64,000 bases of DNA from Ancylobacter sp. TS-1 (GCF_009223885.1 NZ_CP045144.1:930001-994000), one strand, 5' to 3'. Counted from the first letter of the stretch, positions 1-10,445 are shown. Program-made: numbers and translations. The notes: generated by a model from the letters alone, not told the origin.

Positions 1-705
1 GATGCCCTGCTTCTCGAAGCGCTTGCGGGCGTGCTCGGCGATCTCCTCGTCTTCGACAGGGAGGATCTGCGGCAGCAGCTCGATGATCGTCACATCCGAG
101 CCCATCGCCTTGTAGAAGGAGGCGAATTCGACGCCGATGGCGCCCGAGCCCATGATGAGCAGCGACTTCGGCACGCTGGCCGGCGCCAGCGCCTCGAAAT
201 AGGTCCAGATCAGCTTCTTGTCCGGCTCGATGCCGGGCAGCGCGCGCGGGCGCGCGCCGGTGGCGATGACGATGTTCTTGGCGGTGTACTCGCCGGCCGG
301 CAGCGCGCCCTTGGGCGCGCCCTCGCTGGCGGCAACAGAGACCTTGCCGGGGGCGGTGAGCGTCGCCTGCCCCCAGATCACGTCAACCTTGTTCTTCTTG
401 AGCAGGAAGCCGACGCCGCTGCTCATCTGCGCCGCGATGCCGCGCGAGCGCTTCACCACGCCGGCGATGTCAACGCCGGTCTTCTCGGCGATCAGGCCGT
501 AATCCTTGGCGTGCTCGATGTAGTGGATGATCTCGGCCGAGCGCAGCAGCGCCTTGGCCGGGATGCAGCCCCAGTTCGGGCAGATGCCGCCGACATAGGA
601 GCGCTCGACCACGCCGACCTTGAGGCCGAGCTGGGCGGCGCGGATCGCCCCGACATAGCCGCCGGGGCCGGAGCCGATGAAGAGGACGTCGTAGTTGTTC
701 GCCAT
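1..705 (-). CDS. lpdA: Dihydrolipoyl dehydrogenase (E3), partial: N-terminal 235 residues
   Basis: E3 flavoprotein that reoxidises dihydrolipoyl groups of the pyruvate dehydrogenase complex using FAD and NAD+. The gene runs off the left edge, so only the first 235 codons are visible. Seen: the dinucleotide-binding GSGPGGYVGA near residue 11, the redox-active disulfide Cys42/Cys47 in CPNWGCIP, the ATGARPRALPG turn, and the start of the NAD domain with IMGSGAIGVEF. The ATG at 705 lies 9 bp after the pdhC stop, and its ribosome site (GAGGA) overlaps that stop, so it is the last visible gene of the pdh operon. Being next to E1 and E2 genes argues that it serves pyruvate rather than 2-oxoglutarate dehydrogenase. 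Identity is very secure. Confidence 0.96.
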   Translation of the reverse strand, partial: MANNYDVLFIGSGPGGYVGAIRAAQLGLKVGVVERSYVGGICPNWGCIPAKALLRSAEIIHYIEHAKDYGLIAEKTGVDIAGVVKRSRGIAAQMSSGVGFLLKKNKVDVIWGQATLTAPGKVSVAASEGAPKGALPAGEYTAKNIVIATGARPRALPGIEPDKKLIWTYFEALAPASVPKSLLIMGSGAIGVEFASFYKAMGSDVTIIELLPQILPVEDEEIAEHARKRFEKQGI

Positions 706-714
706 GATCGTTCC

Positions 715-2082
715 TCAGACCAGCATCGACATCGGCTTTTCGATGATCGCCTTGAAGGCGCCGATGAGCTGCGCGCCCATGGCGCCGTCCATCACCCGGT
801 GGTCGCAGGAGATGGTGACGGTCATCACGGTGGCGACCGCCAGTTCGCCCTTCTTCACCACGGCGCGCTGTTCGCTGGTGCCGACGGCGAGGATGGTGGC
901 GTGCGGCGGGTTGATGATCGCCGTGAAGTCCTTGATGCCGAACATGCCGAGGTTCGAGATCGCCGAGGAGCCGCCCTGATATTCGTGCGGCATCAGCTTC
1001 TTGTTGCGGGCGCGGGCGGCGAAGTCGCGGGTCTCGTTGGAGATGGCGGAGAGGGTCTTGGTCTCGGCCTTGCGGATGATCGGGGTCAGCAGGCCCTTGC
1101 CGCCGTCGATGGCCACCGCGACACCGATGTCGGAGTGCTTCAGCTTGAGGTAGCGGTCGCCACCCCACACCATGTTGGCGTCCGGCACCTGCTGGAAGGC
1201 CAGCGCATAGGCCTTGATGACGAAGTCGTTGACCGAGAGCTTGTAGGCGGGCTTGCCGTCCTTCTCGGGCGCCGACTTGTTCAGCTCCTCGCGGAGCTTG
1301 AGCAGCGCGTCCACGTCGCAGTCGACGGTGAGGTAGAAGGTCGGCACGGTCTGCCGGGCCTCGGTCATGCGCTGGGCGATGACGCGGCGCATGCCGTCGA
1401 GCGGAACTTCCTCATAGGTGCCCGGCTCATAGAAGGCCTTCGCCTGCTCCAGCACCGCGCTGGCGGAGGGAGCGGCAACCGAGGCGGGAGCGGCAGCCGG
1501 CGCAGCGGGAACCGCGGCCGGCGCCTTGGCGGCGCCACCGGCGGGAGCCGCCTCGACATCGGCGGCGACGACGCGGCCATGCGGGCCGGAGCCCTTCACC
1601 GAGGCGAGATCGACGCCCTTCTCCCTGGCGAGGCGGCGCGCCAGCGGCGAGGAAAAGACGCGCTCGCCATGAGCGGAAGCGGCGGCGGCAGGAGCCGGAG
1701 CGGGAGCCACCGCGACGGGAGCGGGAGCGGAAGCCGGCTCGGGCGCCTTTGCGGGCTCAGCCTTCGGCGCCTCAGCCTTGGGAGCCTCGGCCTTGGCGGG
1801 GGCGGCACTGGAGCCGGAGGCGACCGCCTTGACGTCCTCGCCATCGGTGGCGAGCACGGCGATGATCTGGTTCACCGGCACGTCCGCAGTGCCTTCCGGC
1901 ACGAGGATTTTGGCCAGCGTGCCCTCGTCGATGGCCTCGACCTCCATCGTCGCCTTGTCGGTCTCGATTTCGGCGATGACGTCGCCGGGGGCGACCTTGT
2001 CTCCCTCCTTCTTCAGCCACTTGGCCAGATTGCCCTTCTCCATGGTCGGAGACAGGGCCGGCATCAGGATTTCGACGGACAT
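715..2082 (-). CDS. pdhC: Dihydrolipoyllysine acetyltransferase (E2) of pyruvate dehydrogenase
   Basis: E2 core of the pyruvate dehydrogenase complex; transfers acetyl from lipoyl-lysine to CoA. The 455 residues show one lipoyl domain (about 1-78, lipoylated Lys43 in [11 protein letters not shown]), a long Ala/Pro/Lys linker (about 85-140), a peripheral subunit-binding domain (about 145-185, SSPLARRLAREKG), a second Ala/Pro linker, and a catalytic domain from about 225 ending with DHRVMDG (His428 and Asp432 of the acyltransferase active site). The ATG at 2082 follows the pdhB stop by 15 bp and has a GGAG ribosome site in that gap. The repetitive linkers (KAEAPKAEAPKAEPAK) are normal flexible E2 hinges. 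Confidence 0.97.
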   Translation of the reverse strand: MSVEILMPALSPTMEKGNLAKWLKKEGDKVAPGDVIAEIETDKATMEVEAIDEGTLAKILVPEGTADVPVNQIIAVLATDGEDVKAVASGSSAAPAKAEAPKAEAPKAEPAKAPEPASAPAPVAVAPAPAPAAAASAHGERVFSSPLARRLAREKGVDLASVKGSGPHGRVVAADVEAAPAGGAAKAPAAVPAAPAAAPASVAAPSASAVLEQAKAFYEPGTYEEVPLDGMRRVIAQRMTEARQTVPTFYLTVDCDVDALLKLREELNKSAPEKDGKPAYKLSVNDFVIKAYALAFQQVPDANMVWGGDRYLKLKHSDIGVAVAIDGGKGLLTPIIRKAETKTLSAISNETRDFAARARNKKLMPHEYQGGSSAISNLGMFGIKDFTAIINPPHATILAVGTSEQRAVVKKGELAVATVMTVTISCDHRVMDGAMGAQLIGAFKAIIEKPMSMLV

Positions 2083-2097
2083 GGCGCTTCTCCGGCC

Positions 2098-3498
2098 TCA
2101 GCGATAGGTCACGGCCCGTGCGGCGTCGACGACGTCCTGCACCGACGGCAAGGCCAGCTTCTCGAGGTTGGCGGCGTAGGGCATCGGCACATCCTTGCCG
2201 GTCACACGCAGCACCGGCGCGTCGAGATAGTCGAACGCCTTCTCGACAAGCTGGGCGACGATCTCGGCGCCGACGCCGGACTGGCTCCAGCCCTCCTCCA
2301 CTGTGACCGCCCGACCGGTCTTCCTGACCGAGGCGATGACGGTCTCGATGTCGAGCGGACGGATGGTGCGCAGGTCGATCACCTCGGCCTCGATGCCGAG
2401 CTTGGCCAGTTCCTCGGCGCCCTTCAGCGCGTAGTTCATGCCGATCGACCAGGCGACGAGGGTCACGTCCTTGCCCGGCCGGGCGATCTTCGCCTTGCCG
2501 ATCGGGACGGTGAAGTCGTCGAGCTTCGGCACCGGCGAGGCGTGCCCGTACAGGATCTCGTTCTCAAGGAAGATGATCGGGTTCGGGTCGCGGATGGCCG
2601 ACTTGAGAAGGCCCTTGGCATCGGCCGCCGTATAGGGGGCGATGACCTTGAGGCCAGGGATGTGGCTGTACCAGGAGGTGTAATCCTGGCTGTGCTGGGC
2701 CGCCACGCGCGCCGCCGCGCCGTTCGGGCCGCGGAACACGATGGAGGAATGCACCTGACCGCCGGACATGTAGAGCGTCTTGGCGGCGGAGTTGATGATC
2801 TGGTCAATCGCCTGCATGGCGAAGTTGAAGGTCATGAACTCGACGATGGGCTTGAGGCCCGCGAAGGCCGCGCCGATGCCGACGCCGGCGAAGCCGTGCT
2901 CGGTGATCGGGGTGTCGATCACGCGGCGCGCGCCGAACTCCTGCAGCAGCCCCTGGGTGATCTTGTAGGCGCCCTGATACTCGGCGACTTCCTCGCCCAT
3001 GACGAAGACGTCGCCGTCGCGGCGCATCTCCTCGGCCATGGCGTCGCGCAGCGCCTCGCGCATGGTCTGGTTGACGAACTCGGTACCTTCGGGAACGTCG
3101 GCTTCCGGCAGCACTTCCGGCTGCGGCGCGGACACAATGGCGGGGGCGGTCGGGGCGGAAGCGGCGACCGGGGCCGGTTCGACCGGGGCGGCAGCGACCG
3201 GCGGCGCGGATTCGGCGGCCTTCGGGCTCGGCGCGGCAGCGGCGCTCGCATCCTCGCCATCGGCGAGGATGACGGCAATCGGCGTGTTCACCGCGACATC
3301 CTGCGTGCCTTCCGGCACCAGGATCTTGCCGAGGGTGCCCTCGTCGATGGCTTCGACTTCCATCGTCGCCTTGTCGGTCTCGATCTCGGCGATGACGTCG
3401 CCGGACTTGACCTGGTCGCCCTCTTTCTTGAGCCACTTGGCGAGGTTGCCCTTCTCCATGGTGGGAGACAGGGCAGGCATCAGAACTTCGGTCGGCAT
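2098..3498 (-). CDS. pdhB: Pyruvate dehydrogenase E1 beta subunit with N-terminal lipoyl domain
   Basis: Beta subunit of the thiamine-diphosphate E1 component, which decarboxylates pyruvate together with PdhA. Residues 1-78 form a lipoyl domain nearly identical to that of the E2 in this operon ([16 protein letters not shown], Lys43 in [11 protein letters not shown]), followed by an Ala/Pro linker to about 140 and then the transketolase-like E1-beta body ([30 protein letters not shown]-terminal transketolase domain). This lipoyl-E1-beta fusion is typical of alphaproteobacteria. The ATG at 3498 (GGGGAACGCC ribosome site) is preferred over an in-frame TTG at 3513. The near-identity of the two lipoyl domains suggests an intragenic duplication or continued gene conversion. 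Confidence 0.96.
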   Translation of the reverse strand: MPTEVLMPALSPTMEKGNLAKWLKKEGDQVKSGDVIAEIETDKATMEVEAIDEGTLGKILVPEGTQDVAVNTPIAVILADGEDASAAAAPSPKAAESAPPVAAAPVEPAPVAASAPTAPAIVSAPQPEVLPEADVPEGTEFVNQTMREALRDAMAEEMRRDGDVFVMGEEVAEYQGAYKITQGLLQEFGARRVIDTPITEHGFAGVGIGAAFAGLKPIVEFMTFNFAMQAIDQIINSAAKTLYMSGGQVHSSIVFRGPNGAAARVAAQHSQDYTSWYSHIPGLKVIAPYTAADAKGLLKSAIRDPNPIIFLENEILYGHASPVPKLDDFTVPIGKAKIARPGKDVTLVAWSIGMNYALKGAEELAKLGIEAEVIDLRTIRPLDIETVIASVRKTGRAVTVEEGWSQSGVGAEIVAQLVEKAFDYLDAPVLRVTGKDVPMPYAANLEKLALPSVQDVVDAARAVTYR

Positions 3499-3538
3499 GG
3501 CGGCGTTCCCCAAAGAAACGTGCGTCGAAAATCGCGCG

Positions 3539-3835
3539 TCACTGCACCCGTACGGGCAGCACGAAAGTCAGGTTGCTGTAGACGGCCATCGAGGCGATGG
3601 CGACGAGAATGGCGATGAAGAAGGCGACCATCATCTTGTTGAGCAGGATCGCCCTGGCGCCGGAAGCGTCGGCCTGACGCGCCCCGAAGGGCCACAGTAT
3701 GGCCAGCACACCGTCGCCGAAGCCGCCGCTGCGGTCGCGGACGACGCCCAGCGCGAGCCGGGCGGCGAGAACCCACAGCACCGCCGCCGACGAGACGCCG
3801 ACGACAAGCGCGACCCAGAACAGCTCGGCGAGCAT
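3539..3835 (-). CDS. Small two-helix membrane protein inside the pdh operon
   Basis: 98-residue protein that I do not recognise. It has two predicted membrane segments, about residues 5-30 ([20 protein letters not shown]) and 68-90 ([20 protein letters not shown]), joined by a polar stretch. It starts at an ATG (3835) with an upstream G-rich ribosome site, 17 bp after the pdhA stop, and ends 40 bp before pdhB, so it is very probably co-transcribed with the E1 genes. There is no catalytic motif. Its position between the two E1 subunit genes is unusual and may mean a role in membrane association or simply a passenger gene. Coding status is supported by the operon fit and the well-formed hydrophobic pattern. 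Confidence 0.75.
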   Translation of the reverse strand: MLAELFWVALVVGVSSAAVLWVLAARLALGVVRDRSGGFGDGVLAILWPFGARQADASGARAILLNKMMVAFFIAILVAIASMAVYSNLTFVLPVRVQ

Positions 3836-3852
3836 CCCCGGCGCCCCGCCGC

Positions 3853-4926
3853 TCAGCGCAGCACGTCGGTGTAGAGCTCGGAGACGTCGGGCTCCGGGTC
3901 GGCGCTGGCGAAATCGGCCGCCGCGTTCATCCGGTCGCGGATCTCGGCGTCGATAGCCTTCAGCTCGTCCTCGGCGGCCCACTTCTTCTCCAGAAGGCGG
4001 GCACGCACCTGCTCGATCGGGTCGTGCTCGGTGCGCATCTTCTGCACCTCTTCCTTGGACCGGTACTTGGCCGGGTCCGACATGGAGTGACCGCGATAGC
4101 GGTAGGTGAGCATTTCGAGGATGTACGGGCCCTTGCCCGAGCGGGCGAACTCGACGGCGCGCGCGCCGGCCGCCTTGACCGCCCGCACATCCATGCCATC
4201 GACCTGCTCGCCGGGAATGTTGAACGAGGCGCCGCGCTTGGAGAAGTCGGTCTGGGCCGAGGCGCGGTTCACCGCGGTGCCCATCGCGTACTTGTTGTTC
4301 TCGATGATGAACACGACGGGCAGCTTCCAGAGCTCCGCCATGTTGAAGCTCTCATAAACCTGGCCCTGATTGGCCGCACCGTCGCCAAAATAGGTCAGCG
4401 AGACATTGCCGTTGTCACGGTAGCGGTTGGCGAAGGCGAGACCGGTGCCGAGCGAGACCTGCGCGCCGACGATGCCGTGGCCGCCATAGAAGCCCTTGTC
4501 GGTGCTGAACATGTGCATCGAGCCGCCCTTGCCCTTGGAGTAGCCTCCGCGGCGGCCCGTGAGTTCGGCCATGACGCCCTTGGGGTCCATGCCGGTGGCC
4601 AGCATGTGGCCATGGTCGCGATAGCCGGTGATGACCTGATCACCCTCGCGGAGTGCGGCCTGCATGCCGACGACCACCGCTTCCTGGCCGATATAGAGAT
4701 GGCAGAAGCCGCCAATCAGGCCCATGCCGTAGAGCTGGCCGGCCTTTTCCTCGAAGCGACGAATCTCCAGCATCCGGCGATAGGCCTCGAGTTCCTCCTC
4801 CTTGGAGAACTCGGCAACCGCCCCCGTCTTCTCGGAACGGCGCGCGGGGCTCTTGGCCGCCGCCTTCATGGGAGCTTTGGGGGTAGCGGCTTTTGCGACG
4901 GCTGGTTTCTTCGCGGCAACGACCAT
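3853..4926 (-). CDS. pdhA: Pyruvate dehydrogenase E1 alpha subunit
   Basis: Alpha subunit of the E1 component that binds thiamine diphosphate and decarboxylates pyruvate. 357 residues: an N-terminal Lys/Ala/Pro-rich tail (about 1-35, probably disordered), then the E1-alpha fold with RRFEEKAGQLY, the TPP/Mg motif beginning GDGAANQG at 181 and ending with Asn210-Asn211, and the YRYRGHSMSDPAKYRS loop that lies over the active site. First gene of the visible operon, reading pdhA, small membrane protein, pdhB, pdhC, lpdA. The ATG at 4926 has a GAGGA ribosome site 7 nt upstream. The 246 bp in front carry several palindromes listed separately that may be operators. Confidence 0.97.
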   Translation of the reverse strand: MVVAAKKPAVAKAATPKAPMKAAAKSPARRSEKTGAVAEFSKEEELEAYRRMLEIRRFEEKAGQLYGMGLIGGFCHLYIGQEAVVVGMQAALREGDQVITGYRDHGHMLATGMDPKGVMAELTGRRGGYSKGKGGSMHMFSTDKGFYGGHGIVGAQVSLGTGLAFANRYRDNGNVSLTYFGDGAANQGQVYESFNMAELWKLPVVFIIENNKYAMGTAVNRASAQTDFSKRGASFNIPGEQVDGMDVRAVKAAGARAVEFARSGKGPYILEMLTYRYRGHSMSDPAKYRSKEEVQKMRTEHDPIEQVRARLLEKKWAAEDELKAIDAEIRDRMNAAADFASADPEPDVSELYTDVLR

Positions 4927-5013
4927 GGCGCATCCTCAGCTCGGGATCTTATGGTCGAGCTACATAACGCACCTTGGGGCAATGCGCTACGCGCGGAACG
5001 CAATGCTGCGGCG

Positions 5014-5027
5014 CACAACATGTTGTG
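5014..5027. promoter_or_regulatory. 14-bp perfect palindrome upstream of pdhA
   Basis: CACAACATGTTGTG, a perfect 14-bp inverted repeat about 88-101 bp before the pdhA start, inside otherwise non-coding DNA. Size and symmetry suit a dimeric repressor operator. It is flanked by repeated GCAATG words near 4978, 5000 and 5032. The factor that binds it is unknown. Confidence 0.5.
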
Positions 5028-5046
5028 AGCGCAATGGTTTCTGCGT

Positions 5047-5067
5047 TTGAACTTGTTTTCAGTTCAA
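5047..5067. promoter_or_regulatory. Inverted repeat TTGAACT-N7-AGTTCAA upstream of pdhA
   Basis: Perfect 7-bp half sites separated by 7 nt, about 121-141 bp before the pdhA start. The T-N11-A layout resembles LysR-type sites but other regulator families also fit. A closely similar repeat follows 28 bp further on, which makes chance less likely. Confidence 0.5.
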
Positions 5068-5074
5068 TATGACG

Positions 5075-5095
5075 TTTAACTCACTTTAAGTTAAG
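5075..5095. promoter_or_regulatory. Second, related inverted repeat TTTAACT-N7-AGTTAAG
   Basis: Same half-site length and the same 7-nt spacer as the repeat at 5047, with one mismatch in symmetry. The two sites share the pattern TT(G/T)AACT-N7-AGTT(C/A)A and start 28 bp apart. They lie in an AT-rich pocket of an otherwise very GC-rich sequence. Confidence 0.4.
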
Positions 5096-5172
5096 CGTCT
5101 GGAATAGCGTGATTTCCTATCCGCACGGCTCTGGCATGCCAGAGAAGCACGGGGTGACCGACTTTTTTCGGC

Positions 5173-5505
5173 TTATTGCGCGGACGGCGCTGCAGGTGCG
5201 CGCAGCAGCACAAGATCCTTGGGGTTGATGAGGTTCAGCAGCGCGCGCGCCTGCTCGTCGAGCATGTCGGCGTCGATCAGGTCGGGCGAGAGCAGCCTGA
5301 CCTTCGACTCCAGCGCCAGACGCTGGCTGCGCAGCTTGTCGCGTTCCTGCGTGAGATCGGTGTGCTGCTGCTCGAAGGAGCGCCGGGCTAGCAAGCCATA
5401 CTGGCCGTTATAGCCCTGGAAGGCGAAATAGCCGATCAGCGCCGCCGCCCCGAGATGCAGGGTGACGGTCTGAAGGATGGAGCGCCAGCGAGTGCGTATG
5501 ATCAT
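5173..5505 (-). CDS. ftsB: Septum formation initiator, FtsB/DivIC family
   Basis: 110-residue bitopic cell-division protein. Seen: a short cytoplasmic N-terminus (MIIRTRWRS), one membrane helix (about 11-30), then a coiled coil (about 42-70, EQQHTDLTQERDKLRSQRLA) and a C-terminal LSPDLIDADMLDEQAR segment typical of the DivIC family in alphaproteobacteria. In the family it joins FtsL and FtsQ in the divisome and helps activate septal peptidoglycan synthesis. The ATG at 5505 was chosen because the membrane helix follows directly; longer upstream reading has no support. It lies between eno and the pdh operon on the same strand, an arrangement common in Rhizobiales. Confidence 0.88.
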   Translation of the reverse strand: MIIRTRWRSILQTVTLHLGAAALIGYFAFQGYNGQYGLLARRSFEQQHTDLTQERDKLRSQRLALESKVRLLSPDLIDADMLDEQARALLNLINPKDLVLLRAPAAPSAQ

Positions 5506-5631
5506 GAGGCCCAGCCTAGCGAGGCTCGGTTGAGCGTCCGTTAACCGTATTCGCGAACCGCCGGATTTCTTCGCCCCGGCCCCCGCTGCATCAGCGCCCC
5601 GGACAACCCGCGCGCGGCGGTGAACCACAAA

Positions 5632-5660
5632 CGAAAATCCCCGGGACGAGGCCCGGGGAT
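5632..5660 (-). terminator. Rho-independent terminator of eno
   Basis: Perfect 9-bp stem ATCCCCGGG / CCCGGGGAT with a 6-nt loop (5637-5660), followed on the minus strand by TTTTCGTTT. It begins about 45 bp after the eno stop and separates eno from ftsB. Confidence 0.8.
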
Positions 5661-5705
5661 CGACGCCGGCGGCACAGACCGCCGCAGGAGATAGACAGCA
5701 GGGTG

Positions 5706-7004
<1,299 letters not shown>

Positions 7005-7140
7005 TCACTCGGCCACGATGGTCGAGCGCGCTTCTACTCGACGGATGTGACATGCGAAAGAGGTGCCAGCGACATATCGCCCTCCCCGCCGCCCGCGTTT
7101 CGGCGGGCCGGACGCGGTGACGGACGGGAAGCGGCGCCGG

Positions 7141-8964
7141 CTACTCGACGGTAACGGACTTGGCCAGATTGCGCGGCTGGTCGACATCCGTGCCCATCAC
7201 CACCGCCGTATGATAGGCCAGAAGCTGGACGGGGATCGCGTAGACGAGCGGCGCCACGAAGGGGTTCATGTCCGGCATGACCAGCGTCGCCTCGGTCTCC
7301 AGCGCCGCGCTCCTCGCCCCGGTCTCGTCGGTCAGCAGGATGATGCGCCCGCCGCGCGCGGCGACTTCCTGCATGTTGGACATGGTCTTCTCGAACACCG
7401 CATCGTGCGGAGCGATCACCACCACCGGCATCTTCTCGTCGATCAACGCGATGGGCCCGTGCTTGAGTTCGCCGGCCGCATAGCCCTCGGCGTGGATGTA
7501 GGAGATTTCCTTGAGCTTGAGCGCGCCTTCCAGCGCCAGCGGATAGGAGGTGCCACGGCCGAGATAGAGCACATCCTGCGTCTTGGCGATGGAACGGGCG
7601 AGGTGCTCGATTTCCGGGCCGTGTGCCAGCGCCTGGTTCATCAGGCGCGGCACCTCGACCAGCGCGTGGACGAGGGTGCGCTCCTCTTCCGCCGAGAGCA
7701 CGCCGCGCGCGCGCCCGGCCGCCACCGCGATGGCGGCGAGCGTGGCGAGCTGGCAGGTGAAGGCCTTGGTGGAGGCGACGCCGATCTCGGGGCCGGCGAG
7801 CGTCGGTAGCACCACCTCCGCCTCGCGGGCGATGGTCGAGGTCGGCACGTTCACCACGGCGAGCAGATGCTGCTTCTCGTCCCGGGCATAACGCAGCGAG
7901 GCCAGCGTGTCGGCGGTCTCGCCGGACTGCGAGATGACAATGGCGAGCCCGTTGGCCGGCATCGGCGCCTCGCGGTAGCGGAACTCGGAGGCGACGTCGA
8001 TCTCAACCGAGAGGCGGGCATAACGCTCGAACCAGTATTTGGCGACGAGGCCGGCATAATAGGCAGTGCCGCAAGCGGCGATGGAGATGCGGTCCAGCTT
8101 GGCGAAGTCGAAGGGCAGCGGGGGCAACTGCACCGTCTCGCTGGCCATGTCGAGATAGTTCGCCAGCGTATGGGCGACGACCTCCGGCTGCTCGTGCATC
8201 TCCTTGGCCATGAAGTGGCGGAAACTGCCCTTCTCGACCAGGAAAGACGAGGCCGTCGTCTTCTGCGCCGCCCGCTCGACCAGCGCGTTCGCCGCATTGC
8301 GGATCTGCGCGCCGTCGCGGTTCAGCACCGCCCAGTCGCCATCGTCGAGATAGGAGATGGTGTCGGTGAACGGGGCAAGGGCGATGGCGTCCGAGCCGAG
8401 ATACATCTCGCCATTGCCGTAGCCGATGGCCAGCGGTGAGCCCTTGCGGGCGCCGATCAGCAGGTTCTCTTCGCCGTCGAACAGGAAGGCGAGCGCGAAG
8501 GCGCCGCGCAGGCGCGGCAGCGTCGTCGCCACCGCGTCGACCGGGCTGGAGCCGCCGCGCAGCTCCCGCGTCACTAGATGGGCGACCACCTCGGTGTCGG
8601 TCTCGCTCTCGAAATTGGCGCCGCCCGCCAGCAACTCATCGCGCAGTTCGCGGAAATTCTCGATGATGCCGTTATGGACCACCGCCACCTCGGTCGTGGC
8701 GTGCGGATGGGCGTTGGCGACGCTGGGGCGGCCATGCGTCGCCCACCGCGTATGGCCGATGCCGCTGTGACCCGTGAGCGGGGCCTCCTTCAGCACGGCC
8801 TCAAGGTTGCGCAGCTTGCCCTCGGCGCGGCGGCGGGCGAGGTGCCCGCCCTCCAGCGTGGCGATGCCGGCGGAATCATAGCCGCGATATTCCAGCCGCC
8901 GCAGCGACTCGACCAGCCGCTCCGCCACCGGAGCCGTGCCGACGATGCCGATGATTCCACACAT
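7141..8964 (-). CDS. glmS: Glutamine-fructose-6-phosphate aminotransferase (isomerizing)
   Basis: Makes glucosamine-6-phosphate from fructose-6-phosphate and glutamine, the first committed step to UDP-GlcNAc. 607 residues: N-terminal class II glutamine amidotransferase domain (nucleophile Cys2 in MCGIIGIVG; about 1-215) and two SIS sugar-isomerase domains (about 285-420 and 455-595; ISQSGETADT, GRGTSYPLALEGALKLKE), ending with the conserved NLAKSVTVE. Sits about 130 bp downstream of glmU on the same strand, so the two UDP-GlcNAc genes may form one unit. No glmS ribozyme is expected or seen in the short leader. Confidence 0.98.
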   Translation of the reverse strand: MCGIIGIVGTAPVAERLVESLRRLEYRGYDSAGIATLEGGHLARRRAEGKLRNLEAVLKEAPLTGHSGIGHTRWATHGRPSVANAHPHATTEVAVVHNGIIENFRELRDELLAGGANFESETDTEVVAHLVTRELRGGSSPVDAVATTLPRLRGAFALAFLFDGEENLLIGARKGSPLAIGYGNGEMYLGSDAIALAPFTDTISYLDDGDWAVLNRDGAQIRNAANALVERAAQKTTASSFLVEKGSFRHFMAKEMHEQPEVVAHTLANYLDMASETVQLPPLPFDFAKLDRISIAACGTAYYAGLVAKYWFERYARLSVEIDVASEFRYREAPMPANGLAIVISQSGETADTLASLRYARDEKQHLLAVVNVPTSTIAREAEVVLPTLAGPEIGVASTKAFTCQLATLAAIAVAAGRARGVLSAEEERTLVHALVEVPRLMNQALAHGPEIEHLARSIAKTQDVLYLGRGTSYPLALEGALKLKEISYIHAEGYAAGELKHGPIALIDEKMPVVVIAPHDAVFEKTMSNMQEVAARGGRIILLTDETGARSAALETEATLVMPDMNPFVAPLVYAIPVQLLAYHTAVVMGTDVDQPRNLAKSVTVE

Positions 8965-9095
8965 GAGCCGGGCCTTTCCGTGAAACGACGATCCGCGAGC
9001 CTATGCCGCCGGGTTTAACCGGGCGTCACCGCCGTACCGAAATCAAATCGGATGTCGCTTCGTATCGCGTCATAAGTGTTATTTCTTGGGCGCCT

Positions 9096-10445
9096 TCACT
9101 TCTTGGGCGCGAGGCCCGCCGATAGCCGCGCCCGTAGCCGCGAGGCCAGCCCGGGCTTGTTGACCTGCCGCGCCCGGCCGATGGCCAGCGCATCTTCCGG
9201 CACGTCGTCGGTGATGACCGAGCCGGTGGCGAGATAGGCACCGTCGCCGACCGTCACCGGAGCGACCAGCAGGCTGTTGGTGCCGACAAAGGCGTTGGCG
9301 CCGATGGTGGTGCGGTGCTTGCGGAAGCCGTCATAATTGCAGGTGATGGTACCGGCACCGATATTGGTGTTCGCCCCCACGCTGGAATCGCCGACATAGG
9401 ACAGGTGGTTGACCTTCACCCCCGGTGCCAGCTCGGACGCCTTGATCTCCACGAAATTGCCGACATGCACGCCCTGCCCCAGCTCGGCACCCGGCCGCAG
9501 CCGGGCGAAGGGGCCGACAATGGCCCCTTGCCCGACATGGGCGCCCTCGACATGGCTGAAGGCGCGGATGGTGGCGCCGTCCTCGACCCGCACCCCCGGA
9601 CCGAAGAACACATTCGGTTCCACAATGACATCGCGGCCGAAGCTGGTATCCGCCGAGAGGAACACGGTCTGCGGCGCCACAAGCGTCACGCCGCTGTCGA
9701 GCGCGCGCTGGCGCAGGCGCTGCTGGAGAATCGCTTCCGCCTCGGCGAGCTGGGCGCGGCTGTTGACGCCGACCACCTCCTCCGCCGCCGCCTCGCAGGC
9801 GGCCGCCGCGCGCCCCAGCGCGCGGGCGACCTCCACCGCGTCGGTCAGGTAGAATTCGCGCTTGGCGTTGGCATCGCCGATGCGGTCGAGGATCGCGAGC
9901 GCCGCCGCGCCGTCGAGCGCCATCAGTCCCGCATTGCACAGGCCGACGGCGCGCTCGGCCTCGCTGGCGTCCTTCTCCTCGCGGATGGCGACGAGTTCGC
10001 CATTGGCGACCAGCAGCCGGCCATAGCCCGCCGGGCTTTCCGGCCGGAAGCCGAGCACCGAGACCGCCGCGCCCTCCGCGAGCGGGGCGCGCAGCAGGTC
10101 GATGGTCTCCGGCCGCACCAGCGGCGTGTCGCCATACATCACCACCACGTCGTCATAGCCGCGCTCCAGCACCGCCCGGGCGCTCAGCACGGCATGGGCG
10201 GTGCCGCGCCGCTGCTCCTGCACGAAGACCTCGGCGGAAGGCGACACCCGCCGGACCTCGGCCGCCACCCGCTCATGATCGGGCCCGACGACGACGGCGA
10301 CCTGCGCCGCGCCGGCCGCCAGGGCGACATCGAGGACATGCGAGACCATGGGACGGCCGGCCACCTGATGCAGCACCTTCGGCATATCGGAGAGCATGCG
10401 GGTACCCTCCCCGGCCGCGAGGACGATGACGAGAAGCTGGCGCAT
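9096..10445 (-). CDS. glmU: Bifunctional GlcN-1-P acetyltransferase / GlcNAc-1-P uridyltransferase
   Basis: Catalyses the last two steps to UDP-GlcNAc, the precursor of peptidoglycan and lipid A. 449 residues. N-terminal nucleotidyltransferase domain (about 1-230) with LAAGEGTRM, the MYGDTPLV loop and [14 protein letters not shown]-terminal left-handed beta-helix of hexapeptide repeats (about 250-430; [42 protein letters not shown]). The ATG at 10445 directly precedes the [14 protein letters not shown] start of the fold; upstream in-frame sequence is low-complexity Arg/Pro. The stop region carries a short direct repeat (9083-9110), reported as a finding. Confidence 0.97.
   Translation of the reverse strand: MRQLLVIVLAAGEGTRMLSDMPKVLHQVAGRPMVSHVLDVALAAGAAQVAVVVGPDHERVAAEVRRVSPSAEVFVQEQRRGTAHAVLSARAVLERGYDDVVVMYGDTPLVRPETIDLLRAPLAEGAAVSVLGFRPESPAGYGRLLVANGELVAIREEKDASEAERAVGLCNAGLMALDGAAALAILDRIGDANAKREFYLTDAVEVARALGRAAAACEAAAEEVVGVNSRAQLAEAEAILQQRLRQRALDSGVTLVAPQTVFLSADTSFGRDVIVEPNVFFGPGVRVEDGATIRAFSHVEGAHVGQGAIVGPFARLRPGAELGQGVHVGNFVEIKASELAPGVKVNHLSYVGDSSVGANTNIGAGTITCNYDGFRKHRTTIGANAFVGTNSLLVAPVTVGDGAYLATGSVITDDVPEDALAIGRARQVNKPGLASRLRARLSAGLAPKK

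Noticed and set aside
31..3618. Very long plus-strand open frame opposite the pdh operon
   Set aside because: High GC removes stop codons from antisense frames; the product is Arg/Asp/Gly/His-rich low complexity, and the minus strand encodes well-known proteins.
7021..7042. Inverted repeat GTCGAG / CTCGAC upstream of eno
   Set aside because: Six-bp arms of common GC-rich words with a 10-nt spacer; no promoter elements could be placed around it.
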